A DNA stretch of 64,000 nucleotides, taken from positions 31,659-95,658 of the forward strand of contig ONMU01000001.1 in assembly GCA_900319035.1 (NCBI GenBank). Direction: 5' to 3'. Below the pieces are notes generated by a model. That model was not told where the DNA came from. It did no database searches and saw only the letters and a list, made by a program, of their open reading frames with translations. The position numbers and the translations under genes were made by a program. The stretch is from an uncultured Bacteroidales bacterium (lineage in GTDB: Bacteria; Bacteroidota; Bacteroidia; Bacteroidales; Paludibacteraceae). This document shows positions 51,072-59,791 of this stretch, piece by piece (within the stretch, counting starts at the first letter, position 1; every line of letters begins with the position of its first letter).

Positions 51072-51150
51072 CTAGACGCACTAGACGCTCTAGATCGACT
51101 AGACGCACTAGACGCACTAGATCAACTAGACAGACTAGATAAACTAGATA
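51072..51150. repeat. Short-word repeat array (CTAGACGCA)
   Basis: Nine copies of a 9-base word (CTAGACGCA, CTAGATCGA, CTAGATAAA) filling the gap between typA and tig. Each holds a TAG codon. Confidence 0.88.
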
Positions 51151-51163
51151 AAACAAATATATT

Positions 51164-52246
51164 ATGAAAATTGAACAATCTGAATTGAAAGACCTGAAGG
51201 CAGTAGTAACGCTGACTATTGAGCCTGCTGACTATCAGGAAGAAGTAGCAAAACAACTGAAAGAAGTACGCCACAAAGCACAGATGCCGGGCTTCCGTCC
51301 GGGTATGGTGCCTGCCGGTTTGGTAAAGAAGATGTACGGTAAGGGCATCTTAGCTGATGTGCTGAACAAGAAAGTGGGCGAAGGCCTGCAGAAGCACATC
51401 GAGGACAACAAACTGGCTATCTTAGGCGATCCTCTGCCCAACGCAGAGCAGGGTCACGTAGATCTCGATCACGAGGAGACCTTCACCTTCGCTTTCGACA
51501 TCGCTGTAGCACCGGAGTTCGACGCTAAGCTGAACGGTAAGAACAAACTGCCGGAGTACACCATCGAGGCAACCAAAGAGATGGTGGACAAGCAGGTAGA
51601 GGCGTATGCTAACCGCTTTGGAGAGTACATCCCCGAGGACAAAGAGAAAGGTACGAAAGCCGAAGTAAAACCCTGCGCAGTGGACGCTGAGTTGTTCGCA
51701 AAAGTATATGGTGCAGATGCTCCGAAGGACGAGAAAGCTTTCCGTGCACGCATCAAAGAGGATATCGAGCGCAGCTTAGCTGAGGAGTCCAAATACCGCT
51801 TCGGTGTGGATGTCAAAGCCGCTGTGATGAAGAAGATGGAGAAGATCGAGTTCCCGGTTGATTTCCTCAAACGTTGGGTATTGGAGACCAACGAGAAAAT
51901 GACGCAGGAGGAGCTGGACAAAGACTTCGATAAGATGCTCGACGAGCTCAAATGGCACCTCGCGAAAGATCAACTCATGAAAGAGTACAAGATCGACGTG
52001 CAGAAAGAGGAAGTAGAAGCATTTGCAAAACGTATTGCCCAGATGCAGTTCATGCAGTACGGTCTGATGAACGTACAGGAGGATATGCTCGCTAACTACG
52101 CTCAGGAGATGCTCAAGAACGAAGACCAACTGCGTAACATCGTTGAGCGCGTCGTTGAAGACAAGATCTTCGCTGCTATCAAGGGCATCGTGAAGGTTGA
52201 GCCGAAGACGGTTAGCCAAGAGGAGTTTGATAAACTGTTTAAGTAA
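51164..52246 (+). CDS. tig: Trigger factor without PPIase domain
   Basis: Ribosome-bound chaperone for nascent proteins, 360 residues against about 430-450 normally. Seen: the ribosome-docking signature MPGFRPGMVP (residues 41-50) in a full N-terminal domain, then at residue 152 the sequence passes through a short Lys/Glu link (EDKEKGTKAEVKPCA) straight into the C-terminal substrate-cradle domain (VYGADAPKDEKAFRARIKED and onward). The FKBP-like prolyl isomerase domain of about 90 residues is missing. The single frame is intact, so this looks like a real domain loss. PPIase-free trigger factors remain active chaperones in experiments on other species. Confidence 0.88.
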   Translation: MKIEQSELKDLKAVVTLTIEPADYQEEVAKQLKEVRHKAQMPGFRPGMVPAGLVKKMYGKGILADVLNKKVGEGLQKHIEDNKLAILGDPLPNAEQGHVDLDHEETFTFAFDIAVAPEFDAKLNGKNKLPEYTIEATKEMVDKQVEAYANRFGEYIPEDKEKGTKAEVKPCAVDAELFAKVYGADAPKDEKAFRARIKEDIERSLAEESKYRFGVDVKAAVMKKMEKIEFPVDFLKRWVLETNEKMTQEELDKDFDKMLDELKWHLAKDQLMKEYKIDVQKEEVEAFAKRIAQMQFMQYGLMNVQEDMLANYAQEMLKNEDQLRNIVERVVEDKIFAAIKGIVKVEPKTVSQEEFDKLFK

Positions 52247-52280
52247 CTAGGACATTCTAGGTCAACCTAGGTCTACCTAT
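52246..52280. repeat. Short-word repeat array (CTAGG)
   Basis: Three to four CTAGGxxxxx words right after the tig stop. The last one runs into the mpl ATG. Confidence 0.75.
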
Positions 52281-53613
52281 GACTAAGATTCATTTCATAG
52301 CTATCGGTGGCGCGGCAATGCATAATTTGGCATTGGCCGTTGCCTCCAAAGCGGGATACCAAGTGACGGGTTCGGATGACGAGATCTTCGATCCGGCGCT
52401 TACTCACCTGCGCGATGCAGGTCTGCTGCCGGACAAGATGGGCTGGTATCCGGAGCGTATCACACCGGATATAGATGCTATCATCTTAGGCATGCATGCC
52501 CGTGAGGACAATCCGGAATTGGTGCGTGCACGAGAGTTAGGAATCAAGATATACTCGTTCCCCGAGTACCTCTACGAGCAAACGAAAGACAAGATTCGCA
52601 TCGTAGTGGGCGGCTCGCACGGCAAGACCACTACTACCTCGATGATCCTCTATGTCCTCAACCGTCTCGGCATCGAAGCCGACTACATGGTAGGTGCACA
52701 GATAGAGGGTTTTGAGCGAATGGTTCGCCTGTCGGACACCGCCAAATACGCGGTCTTTGAGGGCGATGAGTACCTCACTTCCCCGCTTGACCTGCGCTCT
52801 AAATTCCTGTGGTATCACCCGCATGTAGCTATCCTGACGGGTATAGCGTGGGATCATATCAATGTTTTCCCCACTTTCCCGCAATACGTGGACACTTTCC
52901 GTAAGTTCGTCCACACCATCGAGCCCGACGGCTCATTCATCTATTTCAAAGGCGATGAGAACCTCTGCCTCCTAGCAGAGGAATTAAAAATTAAAAATTT
53001 AAAATTAAAAATTGTTCCTTACGACGCATACGATGGAAATGTAGCGATGCAGGTCTTCGGCAAACATAACATGCAGAACCTGCAGGCAGCTATGTTAGCC
53101 TGTCATTGCATCGGCGTAACGCCGGATGATTTCTACCGCGAGATCAGTACGTTCACCGGCGCTTCTAACCGTCTGGAGAAGATTTGCGAGACCGGCAACT
53201 CAGTGGCATACAAAGATTTTGCGCACAGTCCCTCCAAACTGAAAGCGACTATCAATGCCGTTCGTGAGCGTTACCCCGAGAAGAAACTCATCGCTTGCAT
53301 GGAACTGCATACCTTCAGCAGTCTGATGGCGGATTTTCTGCCGCAATACAAAGATTGCATGAAGGAAGCTGACATCGCCTATGTCTATTTTAACCCGAAA
53401 GTCATTGAGCACAAGCGTCTGACCCCGATCACCGCCGAAGAGGTAAGAAATGCGTTTGGCACGAAAAATGTGGAGGTATTCACGGAGTCCGAAGCGCTGC
53501 AGAAACAATTACGCAACCTCGAGTATAAGAATACGGCGCTATTAATGATGTCCTCTGGTACTTTTGATGGCGTGAATATTAAGGAGTTTGCAAACGAATT
53601 ACTACATGGATAA
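52279..53613 (+). CDS. mpl: UDP-MurNAc:tripeptide ligase (Mpl)
   Basis: Recycles the murein tripeptide by joining it to UDP-MurNAc, 444 residues, Mur ligase fold. Seen: the N-terminal Rossmann domain HFIAIGGAAMHNLAL (5-19), ATP-binding GGSHGKTTTTS (111-121), the central domain with NVFPTF, and the C-terminal domain YKDFAHSPSKLKATINAV. The stretch at residues 235-245 (AEELKIKNLKLK) is encoded by AAAATTAA repeat words. Its stop overlaps the start of the dCMP deaminase gene by eight bases. Confidence 0.92.
   Translation: MTKIHFIAIGGAAMHNLALAVASKAGYQVTGSDDEIFDPALTHLRDAGLLPDKMGWYPERITPDIDAIILGMHAREDNPELVRARELGIKIYSFPEYLYEQTKDKIRIVVGGSHGKTTTTSMILYVLNRLGIEADYMVGAQIEGFERMVRLSDTAKYAVFEGDEYLTSPLDLRSKFLWYHPHVAILTGIAWDHINVFPTFPQYVDTFRKFVHTIEPDGSFIYFKGDENLCLLAEELKIKNLKLKIVPYDAYDGNVAMQVFGKHNMQNLQAAMLACHCIGVTPDDFYREISTFTGASNRLEKICETGNSVAYKDFAHSPSKLKATINAVRERYPEKKLIACMELHTFSSLMADFLPQYKDCMKEADIAYVYFNPKVIEHKRLTPITAEEVRNAFGTKNVEVFTESEALQKQLRNLEYKNTALLMMSSGTFDGVNIKEFANELLHG
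52982..53013. repeat. In-frame short-word repeat (ATTAAAA) in mpl
   Basis: Four copies of a 7-8 base AAATTAAA word encoding alternating Lys, Ile and Leu at a surface position of the central domain. Confidence 0.7.
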
Positions 53614-54031
53614 GCAACAAAGACGCGATTATTTGTATATGCGCATGGCGCGGACGTGGGCGGAGAATAGTTACTGCGTGCGTCGCAAGGTAGGTGCGCT
53701 GCTGGTGAAGAACCAGATGATCATTTCAGACGGGTATAACGGTACACCGTCCGGATTTGAGAACATCTGCGAGGACGAGAACAACGTCTCCAAACCGTAC
53801 GTACTGCACGCCGAGGCCAACGCGCTGACCAAGGTAGCACGATCCAACAACTCCTCCGATGGAGCTACCCTCTATGTCACCGCCTCACCTTGCCTCGAAT
53901 GCTCCAAACTGATCATTCAGTCGGGTATCAAACGGGTCGTGTACGGCGAAGAGTACCGTATCATGGACGGCGTGGAACTGCTCAAAAGAGCCGGTATCGA
54001 AGTGCAGTTCCTCAATGACAAAAACGAATAA
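53606..54031 (+). CDS. dCMP deaminase family protein
   Basis: Zinc deaminase of 141 residues, converting dCMP to dUMP for thymidylate synthesis (ComEB-like). Seen: the N-terminal helix RRDYLYMRMARTWAENSYC, the zinc site HAEANAL and SPCLECSKLI. The ATG at 53606 overlaps the mpl stop; an upstream TTG would add only six residues. Confidence 0.9.
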   Translation: MDKQQRRDYLYMRMARTWAENSYCVRRKVGALLVKNQMIISDGYNGTPSGFENICEDENNVSKPYVLHAEANALTKVARSNNSSDGATLYVTASPCLECSKLIIQSGIKRVVYGEEYRIMDGVELLKRAGIEVQFLNDKNE

Positions 54032-54060
54032 CGTGATCACGTCATAACGAAAGGATTAGT

Positions 54061-55671
54061 ATGAAAAAGTATATTCTTCCTACTCTGACCGTTATAGCGG
54101 TTGCGCTGGGTATCTTCATTGGCTCTGCCTTGACCCAGAAAGCGAACGCACAACGTATCATCTATCAGAACGGTCAGTGGTCTATCGAACCCACCAAAGT
54201 GGACCGTTTGCTGGAACTCATGGAGTCTGCCTATGTGGACGAGATCAACGTGGACAGCATCACCGATGAGGTGATGTCCGAACTCGTGCAGAAACTCGAC
54301 CCGCATAGCTCCTATATCCCCAAAGAAGATCTGGAGATGGTCAACTCCGAGTTAGCCGGTTCGTTCTCCGGCATCGGCGTTCAGTTCACTATCCAGCAGG
54401 ACACCGTACGCATCGTAGCGGTGATAGCAGGCGGACCGAGTGAAGGCGTCGGCGTGTTAGCCGGAGACAAACTGGTCGAAGTGGATGACAGTACGTTCAC
54501 AGGTAAGAAGATGAACAACGAGAAGGTGATGAAGACCCTGCGCGGACCGAAAGGCACAAAAGTCAAATTAGGCATCCTGCGTGCAGGCACGTCCGAAATG
54601 CTCCATTTCACTATCACCCGTGGAGACATACCCGTGAACTCCGTGGATGCGAAGTTCATCATCGAGAGCAAGGGACAGAAGATCGGTTTCGTACGCGTCA
54701 ATAAGTTCGGAGAGACCACCTATCGCGAGTTTCTGACGGCTTTAGCCGAACTCAAAGTACAAGGTGCTACACGCTATATCGTGGATCTGCGCGAGAACAG
54801 CGGCGGTTATATGGATCAAGCAATCCGTATGGCAAACGAGTTCCTCCAACGCGGAGAGATGATCGTCTATGCCGAAGGCCGTGCGTACCCGCGTTACGAA
54901 GCGAAAGCCGATGGTAGCGGACGCTTCAAAGACGTGCCGCTCACCGTCCTTATCGATGATTTCTCGGCATCTGCATCGGAGATCTTCTCCGGCGCTATGC
55001 AGGATAACGACCGTGCTACGATCATCGGTCGCCGTTCGTTCGGTAAGGGTCTCGTGCAGCAACAGATGCCGTTTAGCGACGGCAGTGCCGTACGGCTCAC
55101 GGTGGCGCGGTACTACACCCCTTCGGGTCGCTGCATTCAGAAACCCTATACGCTCGGAGAGCAGAAAGACTATGAGAAAGAGCTCCTTGAGCGTTTCGAG
55201 CACGGCGAGCAGTTCTCGGCGGATAGCATCCACCTCAACGACACCACCACTTATCGCACCAAGAAAGGACGTATCGTTCATGGCGGCGGAGGTATCATGC
55301 CGGACATCTTCGTCGGACGCGACACCACGCTCAACACCCCTTGGTACAACAAGTGCGTCAATCTCGCTTTCACCTACCAGTTTGCGTACCAATATACGGA
55401 CAAACACCGCAAGGAGTTAGCGAAATACAAAGACTGGCAGTCCCTTGAGCAATACCTCAATAGCCGGAATATCCTGCGCGAGTTCGTGGCTTTTGCTGCC
55501 GAGAAAGATGTAGCGCCGAACGAGGAACAGATCGCCAAATCGAAGCCGCTCATCACGCGTCTTCTGAACGCCTATATCGTTCGGGATGTCTTGGGTGATG
55601 AGGGTTTCTTCCCGCTCTTCGAGCGAGACGACGAAATCACCAAGAAAGCAATAGAGGTTCTCAGCAAATGA
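54061..55671 (+). CDS. S41 C-terminal processing peptidase
   Basis: Periplasmic serine protease of 536 residues (CtpA/Prc type) that trims or degrades envelope proteins. Seen: a signal or anchor helix (4-26), a PDZ domain (about 95-185, SGIGVQFTIQQD), and the catalytic core with Ser in DDFSASASEIFSGAM and Lys in RSFGKGLVQQQMPF. The C-terminal extension resembles other Bacteroidota enzymes. A terminator hairpin overlaps the last codons and the TGA. Confidence 0.92.
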   Translation: MKKYILPTLTVIAVALGIFIGSALTQKANAQRIIYQNGQWSIEPTKVDRLLELMESAYVDEINVDSITDEVMSELVQKLDPHSSYIPKEDLEMVNSELAGSFSGIGVQFTIQQDTVRIVAVIAGGPSEGVGVLAGDKLVEVDDSTFTGKKMNNEKVMKTLRGPKGTKVKLGILRAGTSEMLHFTITRGDIPVNSVDAKFIIESKGQKIGFVRVNKFGETTYREFLTALAELKVQGATRYIVDLRENSGGYMDQAIRMANEFLQRGEMIVYAEGRAYPRYEAKADGSGRFKDVPLTVLIDDFSASASEIFSGAMQDNDRATIIGRRSFGKGLVQQQMPFSDGSAVRLTVARYYTPSGRCIQKPYTLGEQKDYEKELLERFEHGEQFSADSIHLNDTTTYRTKKGRIVHGGGGIMPDIFVGRDTTLNTPWYNKCVNLAFTYQFAYQYTDKHRKELAKYKDWQSLEQYLNSRNILREFVAFAAEKDVAPNEEQIAKSKPLITRLLNAYIVRDVLGDEGFFPLFERDDEITKKAIEVLSK

Positions 55672-55687
55672 GAACCTCTATTTTTTC
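55653..55687 (+). terminator. Terminator overlapping the end of the S41 peptidase gene
   Basis: 10-bp stem AGAGGTTCTC/GAGAACCTCT followed by ATTTTTT. The stop codon is in the loop region. Confidence 0.9.
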
Positions 55688-55709
55688 AATCCGCCAATAT
55701 TGGCGGATT
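55688..55709. terminator. Palindrome between convergent genes
   Basis: Perfect 22-base palindrome with core CCGCCAATATTGGCGG, at the end of pepD. It probably acts as a hairpin stop for pepD transcripts, though no T-tract follows on that strand. The CCAATATTGG core also appears in the hairpin element at 21881. Confidence 0.6.
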
Positions 55710-55710
55710 A

Positions 55711-57156
55711 TCACAGTGCCTTCAGCGCTGCTTGTACGTAGCGGTAGAACTTCTGCACGGTGGCGATGTTCACACGCTCATCAGGGCTGTGCGGATGCTC
55801 GATAGTCGGACCGAACGAGATCATCTCCATGCCCTCGTATTTGGAACCGATGATACCGCACTCCAAACCGGCATGAATAGTGACGATACGCGGCTCGGTG
55901 CCAAACTCCTTCTCATACGTCTCTTTCATCGTCTTGAGCAGACCGCTCTTGAAGTTCGGTTTCCAACCCGGATAAGCACCGTCAAACTTCACCTCTGCGC
56001 CTGCTAACGAGAACGCCGACTGAATGACGGAAGCCAACTCTTCCTTGCGGCTCTCTACGCTCGAACGAGCGAGACAAATGACCTTGACGGTATTCTCTTT
56101 GGTCTCGATGATAGCGAGGTTATTACTGGTCTCTACGATGTCCGGCATCTCGGGAATGACGCGATAGACGCCATGCGGACAGAGCGTGATAGCATGGATC
56201 AGGAAATCCTGTACATCCTCCGGCATCTCCATCTTCGGGCACTCTACCTCCTCAGCCGTGAAATGCAGATCGGTCTCCACACCGTCGTACTCACGCAGCC
56301 AGAGATCCTCGTAACGATCAACCAGATCTTGTACGTCCTGATAACTCTCTTCAGGAATAGTGATGACTGCCGATGCCTCACGCGGGATAGCATTACGCAT
56401 GTTACCGCCTTCCACACACGCCAAACGTGCCTCGAAATTAGCGACCGCATCCTTGAGGAAACGGAACAGCAACTTGATCGCATTCGCTCTCTGCAGATGG
56501 ATATCGCAACCCGAGTGACCGCCTTTGCAACCTTTCAGCGTCACTTTCAGCGCTATATCACCCTCTTCGGTCTCTACCGGCTGATACGCGAACGTAGCCT
56601 CCGCATCGATACCTCCGGCGCAACCCACGTATAACTCACCTTCCGTCTCGGAATCCAAGTTCAGCAGGTATTTGCCTTTCAACCAACCGCTCTTCAGATC
56701 ATTAGCGCCGTACATACCGGTCTCCTCATCGATCGTGAAGAATGCCTCCAAAGGCGGATGAACGGCGTTCTTGTCCGCAAGGATTGCCATCGCGGTAGCT
56801 ACACCGATACCATTGTCCGCACCAAGGGTCGTGCCATCAGCCGTAACCCACTGTCCGTTGTCCTCGATATATGCCTCAATCGGGTCTTTCTCAAAATCGA
56901 ACTGCTTATCGCTGTTCTTCTGTGGTACCATATCCATGTGTCCCTGCAGGATGACACCCGGGTGATTCTCATACCCTGCCGAAGCCGGTTTACGAATCAG
57001 CACATTGCCGATCTCGTCCTGAAGGGTCTCCAAACCGAGACTCTTTCCGTAATTCACTAAGAAATCCGCAATCTCTTTGCGTTTACCGCTCGGACGCGGA
57101 ATCTGCGTAAGGCTGTAGAAACTGCTCCACAAACCTTTGGGTTCTAAGTTTTTCAT
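55711..57156 (-). CDS. pepD: Aminoacyl-histidine dipeptidase
   Basis: Metallo-dipeptidase of family M20 (PepD), 481 residues, cleaving Xaa-His and other dipeptides. Seen: LQGHMDMVPQ (first zinc ligand), the bridging Asp in GADNGIGVATAMA, DEETGMYGA with the catalytic Glu, DSETEGELYVGC, and the C-terminal zinc-ligand His in FGPTIEHPHSPDERV. A CTAGTTGCT repeat array lies upstream, and ansA precedes it on the same strand. Confidence 0.94.
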   Translation of the reverse strand: MKNLEPKGLWSSFYSLTQIPRPSGKRKEIADFLVNYGKSLGLETLQDEIGNVLIRKPASAGYENHPGVILQGHMDMVPQKNSDKQFDFEKDPIEAYIEDNGQWVTADGTTLGADNGIGVATAMAILADKNAVHPPLEAFFTIDEETGMYGANDLKSGWLKGKYLLNLDSETEGELYVGCAGGIDAEATFAYQPVETEEGDIALKVTLKGCKGGHSGCDIHLQRANAIKLLFRFLKDAVANFEARLACVEGGNMRNAIPREASAVITIPEESYQDVQDLVDRYEDLWLREYDGVETDLHFTAEEVECPKMEMPEDVQDFLIHAITLCPHGVYRVIPEMPDIVETSNNLAIIETKENTVKVICLARSSVESRKEELASVIQSAFSLAGAEVKFDGAYPGWKPNFKSGLLKTMKETYEKEFGTEPRIVTIHAGLECGIIGSKYEGMEMISFGPTIEHPHSPDERVNIATVQKFYRYVQAALKAL

Positions 57157-57180
57157 ATTATTCGCTTTTTTGATTATTTT

Positions 57181-57240
57181 CTAGTTGCTCTAGTCTCTCT
57201 AGTTGCTCTAGATGCTCTAGTTGCTCTAGTCTCTCTAGTC
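57181..57240. repeat. Short-word repeat array (CTCTAGTTG)
   Basis: Seven copies of a 9-base word between ansA and pepD. The TAG stop of ansA is part of the array. Confidence 0.88.
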
Positions 57241-58257
57241 CACCGTCATCTCTCCGCATAGATCTTTGCCCAACAGCTCTCGTGCCTGCTCGGGACGTTC
57301 GCCAAGGAGCAGCATCATCTTCGTCAGCAGAGCTTCGGTGGTGATATCGTATCCCGAGAGCACACCGGCTTTCATCAGATTGAGCGACACCGCATATAGT
57401 CCCATCTCCACAGAACCGGTGTTGCATTGCGTCTTATTGACGATGATGATACCTCTGTCCACAGCCGCTTTCAGCTCACGGTAGAGCCATTTATCGGTCG
57501 GGGCATTACCGGCTCCGAAAGTCTCCAAGACCACACCTTTCAATCCGCGCGTACGCAGTAGCGCACGTACTACCGACTGCTGAATACCCGGAAACAGCTT
57601 AAGCACCGCTACGTTGGTATCAAACGAATCATGGAGTTTCAGCGGCAGTCGCGGATCGTTATAATGCACTAAATGAGGCTGGTACGTGATATGCACACCT
57701 GCCTTAGCCAACGCCGGATAGTTATAACTGTTAAACGCCGAGAAATGCTCTGCATTGCGTTTGGTCGTACGGTTAGCGCGGAACAGACGATCCTCGAAAT
57801 AGATAGTCACCTCGGGTACGATGGCATTGCCGTCCTCATCTTTGGCAGCAGCGATCTCTATTGCTGTCAGCAGGTTCTCTTTCGCATCGCTGCGCAGCAC
57901 ACCCACCGGCAACTGACTACCCGTGAACACCACCGGCTTGCCTAAGTTCTCCAACATAAACGACAGTGCCGAAGCCGAATAACTCATGGTATCCGTTCCG
58001 TGCAGTACGACAAATCCGTCGTATTCATCGTAATGCGCAACCACCATCTGCGCCATCTTTCGCCAACTGTCAGGACCTATATCTGACGAATCGATAAGCG
58101 GCGTAAAGGCCTGAATATCAACCTTTACATCGCTGGCAAACAGTTCCGGCATAAAGGCCTTGAACGTCTCTATGTCAGCCGGTACCAACGCGTTCGTCCC
58201 TTTCTGACGAACCATCGTAATCGTACCACCGGTAGATATCAAAAGTACTTTGCTCAT
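57235..58257 (-). CDS. ansA: L-asparaginase, type I
   Basis: Cytoplasmic asparaginase of 340 residues. Seen: the first catalytic Thr in ISTGGTITM and the second in LHGTDTMSYSASAL, with GSQLPVGVLRSDA following. The start is the ATG at 58257; a longer frame would run through the promoter and is not credible. Its C-terminal stop lies in the CTCTAGTTG repeat. It is divergent from the aldo/keto reductase gene. Confidence 0.93.
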   Translation of the reverse strand: MSKVLLISTGGTITMVRQKGTNALVPADIETFKAFMPELFASDVKVDIQAFTPLIDSSDIGPDSWRKMAQMVVAHYDEYDGFVVLHGTDTMSYSASALSFMLENLGKPVVFTGSQLPVGVLRSDAKENLLTAIEIAAAKDEDGNAIVPEVTIYFEDRLFRANRTTKRNAEHFSAFNSYNYPALAKAGVHITYQPHLVHYNDPRLPLKLHDSFDTNVAVLKLFPGIQQSVVRALLRTRGLKGVVLETFGAGNAPTDKWLYRELKAAVDRGIIIVNKTQCNTGSVEMGLYAVSLNLMKAGVLSGYDITTEALLTKMMLLLGERPEQARELLGKDLCGEMTVD

Positions 58258-58281
58258 TGCTTTCACTTCATTTTGCAGCTG

Positions 58282-58313
58282 CAAAGGTACAAAAATATTT
58301 TGACATATGCAAA
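58282..58313 (-). promoter_or_regulatory. Promoter of ansA-pepD
   Basis: TTTG (complement of 58310-58313), 20 bases, TACCTTTG (complement of 58282-58289). Confidence 0.8.
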
Positions 58314-58357
58314 TTTTGACGTTTTTTTTTATGTATTTCCGTAAAAAGAGAGGATTA

Positions 58358-58389
58358 TTTGCGTATATGCAAAAAAAGTCGTACCTTTG
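58358..58389 (+). promoter_or_regulatory. Promoter of the aldo/keto reductase gene
   Basis: TTTG (58358-58361), 20 bases, TACCTTTG (58382-58389). Confidence 0.8.
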
Positions 58390-58409
58390 CACCATAAATT
58401 TTTACGACT

Positions 58410-59258
58410 ATGCAAACGATCAAACTGAACAACGGCGTGGAGATGCCGCTTTTGGGTTACGGAGTGTTTCAAGTACCGCCTCAAGAGGCGGAGCGTTGCG
58501 TGAGCGATGCGCTGCAAGTGGGCTATCGGCTGATTGATACCGCACAAGCGTACGGCAACGAAGAAGGTGTCGGACAAGCCATCATTCAATCCGGTATTCC
58601 GCGCGACGAGATCTTCATCGTCACCAAAGTATGGATCACCAATGCCGGAGAAGAGCGTGCCGTCAAGAGTATTGAAGCTTCGCTTCGTCGACTCCAAACG
58701 GACTACGTGGACTTGCTCCTTATTCACCAAGCGTACGGAGATGTCTTCGGCTCGTGGCGGGCTATGGAGAAAGCCTATCAGGACGGCAAAACCCGTGCTA
58801 TCGGTATCAGCAATTTTCAGTCTTGCCGGTTCTATGATTTTGCATCGTCGGTAACGGTCAAACCGGCGGTTAACCAACTCCAGTGCTGCGTCTTGTCCCA
58901 GCAAAACGGCATCCTGCCGGAGATGGAGCGCTACGACACCAAGATGATGGCGTGGGGTCCTCTCGGTCAAGGCACGCAGGACTTGCTCACGAACCCCGTT
59001 CTGACTCGCATAGGTGCGCAGTATGGCAAGTCAGCCGCGCAAGTGGCACTCCGCTGGCTCATCCAGCGCGGCATCGTAGCGATACCCAAATCGTCCCGCA
59101 AAGAGCGTATGGCGGAGAACTTCGACATCTTTGACTTCACCCTATCCGATGCCGACATGTCCTCTATCACGCCGCTCAATCAGTCCGACACCGGTTTCCG
59201 TGATTTCGGTGATCCCGACTACCTCCGCCGCATCATCGCCATGTTCCCCAATGTGTGA
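58410..59258 (+). CDS. Aldo/keto reductase
   Basis: NADPH-dependent reductase of carbonyl compounds, 282 residues, TIM barrel. Seen: RLIDTAQAYGNEEGVGQAI (Asp and Tyr of the catalytic tetrad), TKVWI (Lys), LLIHQAYGD (His), and the NADPH site AIPKSSRKERMAEN. The substrate is unknown; 2,5-diketogluconate reductase-like enzymes are close relatives. Single-gene unit with its own promoter and terminator. Confidence 0.93.
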   Translation: MQTIKLNNGVEMPLLGYGVFQVPPQEAERCVSDALQVGYRLIDTAQAYGNEEGVGQAIIQSGIPRDEIFIVTKVWITNAGEERAVKSIEASLRRLQTDYVDLLLIHQAYGDVFGSWRAMEKAYQDGKTRAIGISNFQSCRFYDFASSVTVKPAVNQLQCCVLSQQNGILPEMERYDTKMMAWGPLGQGTQDLLTNPVLTRIGAQYGKSAAQVALRWLIQRGIVAIPKSSRKERMAENFDIFDFTLSDADMSSITPLNQSDTGFRDFGDPDYLRRIIAMFPNV

Positions 59259-59292
59259 TAGTATTCACAAATCCCATAGGCTCAAACCAATG

Positions 59293-59320
59293 AAAATCGC
59301 TCCCACCGAGCGATTTTTCT
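59293..59320 (+). terminator. Terminator after the aldo/keto reductase gene
   Basis: Stem AAAATCGCTC/GAGCGATTTT with loop CCACC and a T run. Confidence 0.9.
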
Positions 59321-59393
59321 TGTTAATGTGCATAAAAATTCATAAAATTTTAAAATTTTTGCCAAAATGTTTCTGTATATGGAAACTTTTTTG

Positions 59394-59401
59394 TACCTTT
59401 G
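59394..59401 (+). promoter_or_regulatory. -7 box of the toxin-antitoxin promoter
   Basis: TACCTTTG at 59394-59401. The expected -33 position has TTC instead of TTG, so the promoter may be weak or need help. Confidence 0.6.
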
Positions 59402-59416
59402 CACCCGATTTCGAAA

Positions 59417-59776
59417 ATGAATAACCTCATGGTAGAGCAAAAGCCAAAATTTGAAGTACTATATTCCGAAGAAGCGGATGCCTTTTTGGATGCGCAAACA
59501 AGTAAGGTGCGCGCAAAGATATTGTATAATATCCAGAAAGCATCCTATACCAATGATCCAAAGTTATTTAAGAAATTAGAAAACACGGAAATATGGGAGT
59601 TTCGGACACTATTTGATAATATACAATATCGTTTATTGGCATTCTGGGATAAAAGAAACGGACAAAATACCTTAGTCATTGCTACGCATGGTTTTGTTAA
59701 GAAATCCCAGAAAACACCACTGCAGGAGATTCATCATGCAGAGAGTATAAAAGAAATATATTTTAATCAGAAATAA
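59417..59776 (+). CDS. higB: RelE/HigB-like toxin
   Basis: Probable ribosome-dependent mRNA endonuclease toxin of about 119 residues. Seen: the fold pattern FEVLYSEEADAFLDAQTSKV, LENTEIWEFRTLFDNIQYRL and IATHGFVKKSQKTPLQEI, typical of the phage-derived Gp49/HigB family. The toxin gene comes first and the antitoxin follows 15 bases later, the HigBA order. The first ATG after the promoter (59417) is taken; 59429 is possible. Base composition is AT-richer than the neighbours, suggesting acquisition by transfer. Confidence 0.85.
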   Translation: MNNLMVEQKPKFEVLYSEEADAFLDAQTSKVRAKILYNIQKASYTNDPKLFKKLENTEIWEFRTLFDNIQYRLLAFWDKRNGQNTLVIATHGFVKKSQKTPLQEIHHAESIKEIYFNQK

Positions 59777-59791
59777 TCAGGAGGACGTAAT

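Noticed and set aside
51072-51150. Possible CRISPR array
   Set aside because: The 9-base words are directly adjacent, without unique spacers, and no cas genes are present. The same holds for the other arrays.
49168-51156. 662-codon open frame opposite typA
   Set aside because: Complete antisense of a confidently identified GTPase, with no domain of its own.
53588-53606. TTG start for the dCMP deaminase gene
   Set aside because: The ATG at 53606 gives the normal family N-terminus and an overlap with the mpl stop.
58257-58395. 46-residue N-terminal extension of AnsA
   Set aside because: It would be encoded by both divergent promoters, and the family starts at the ATG at 58257.
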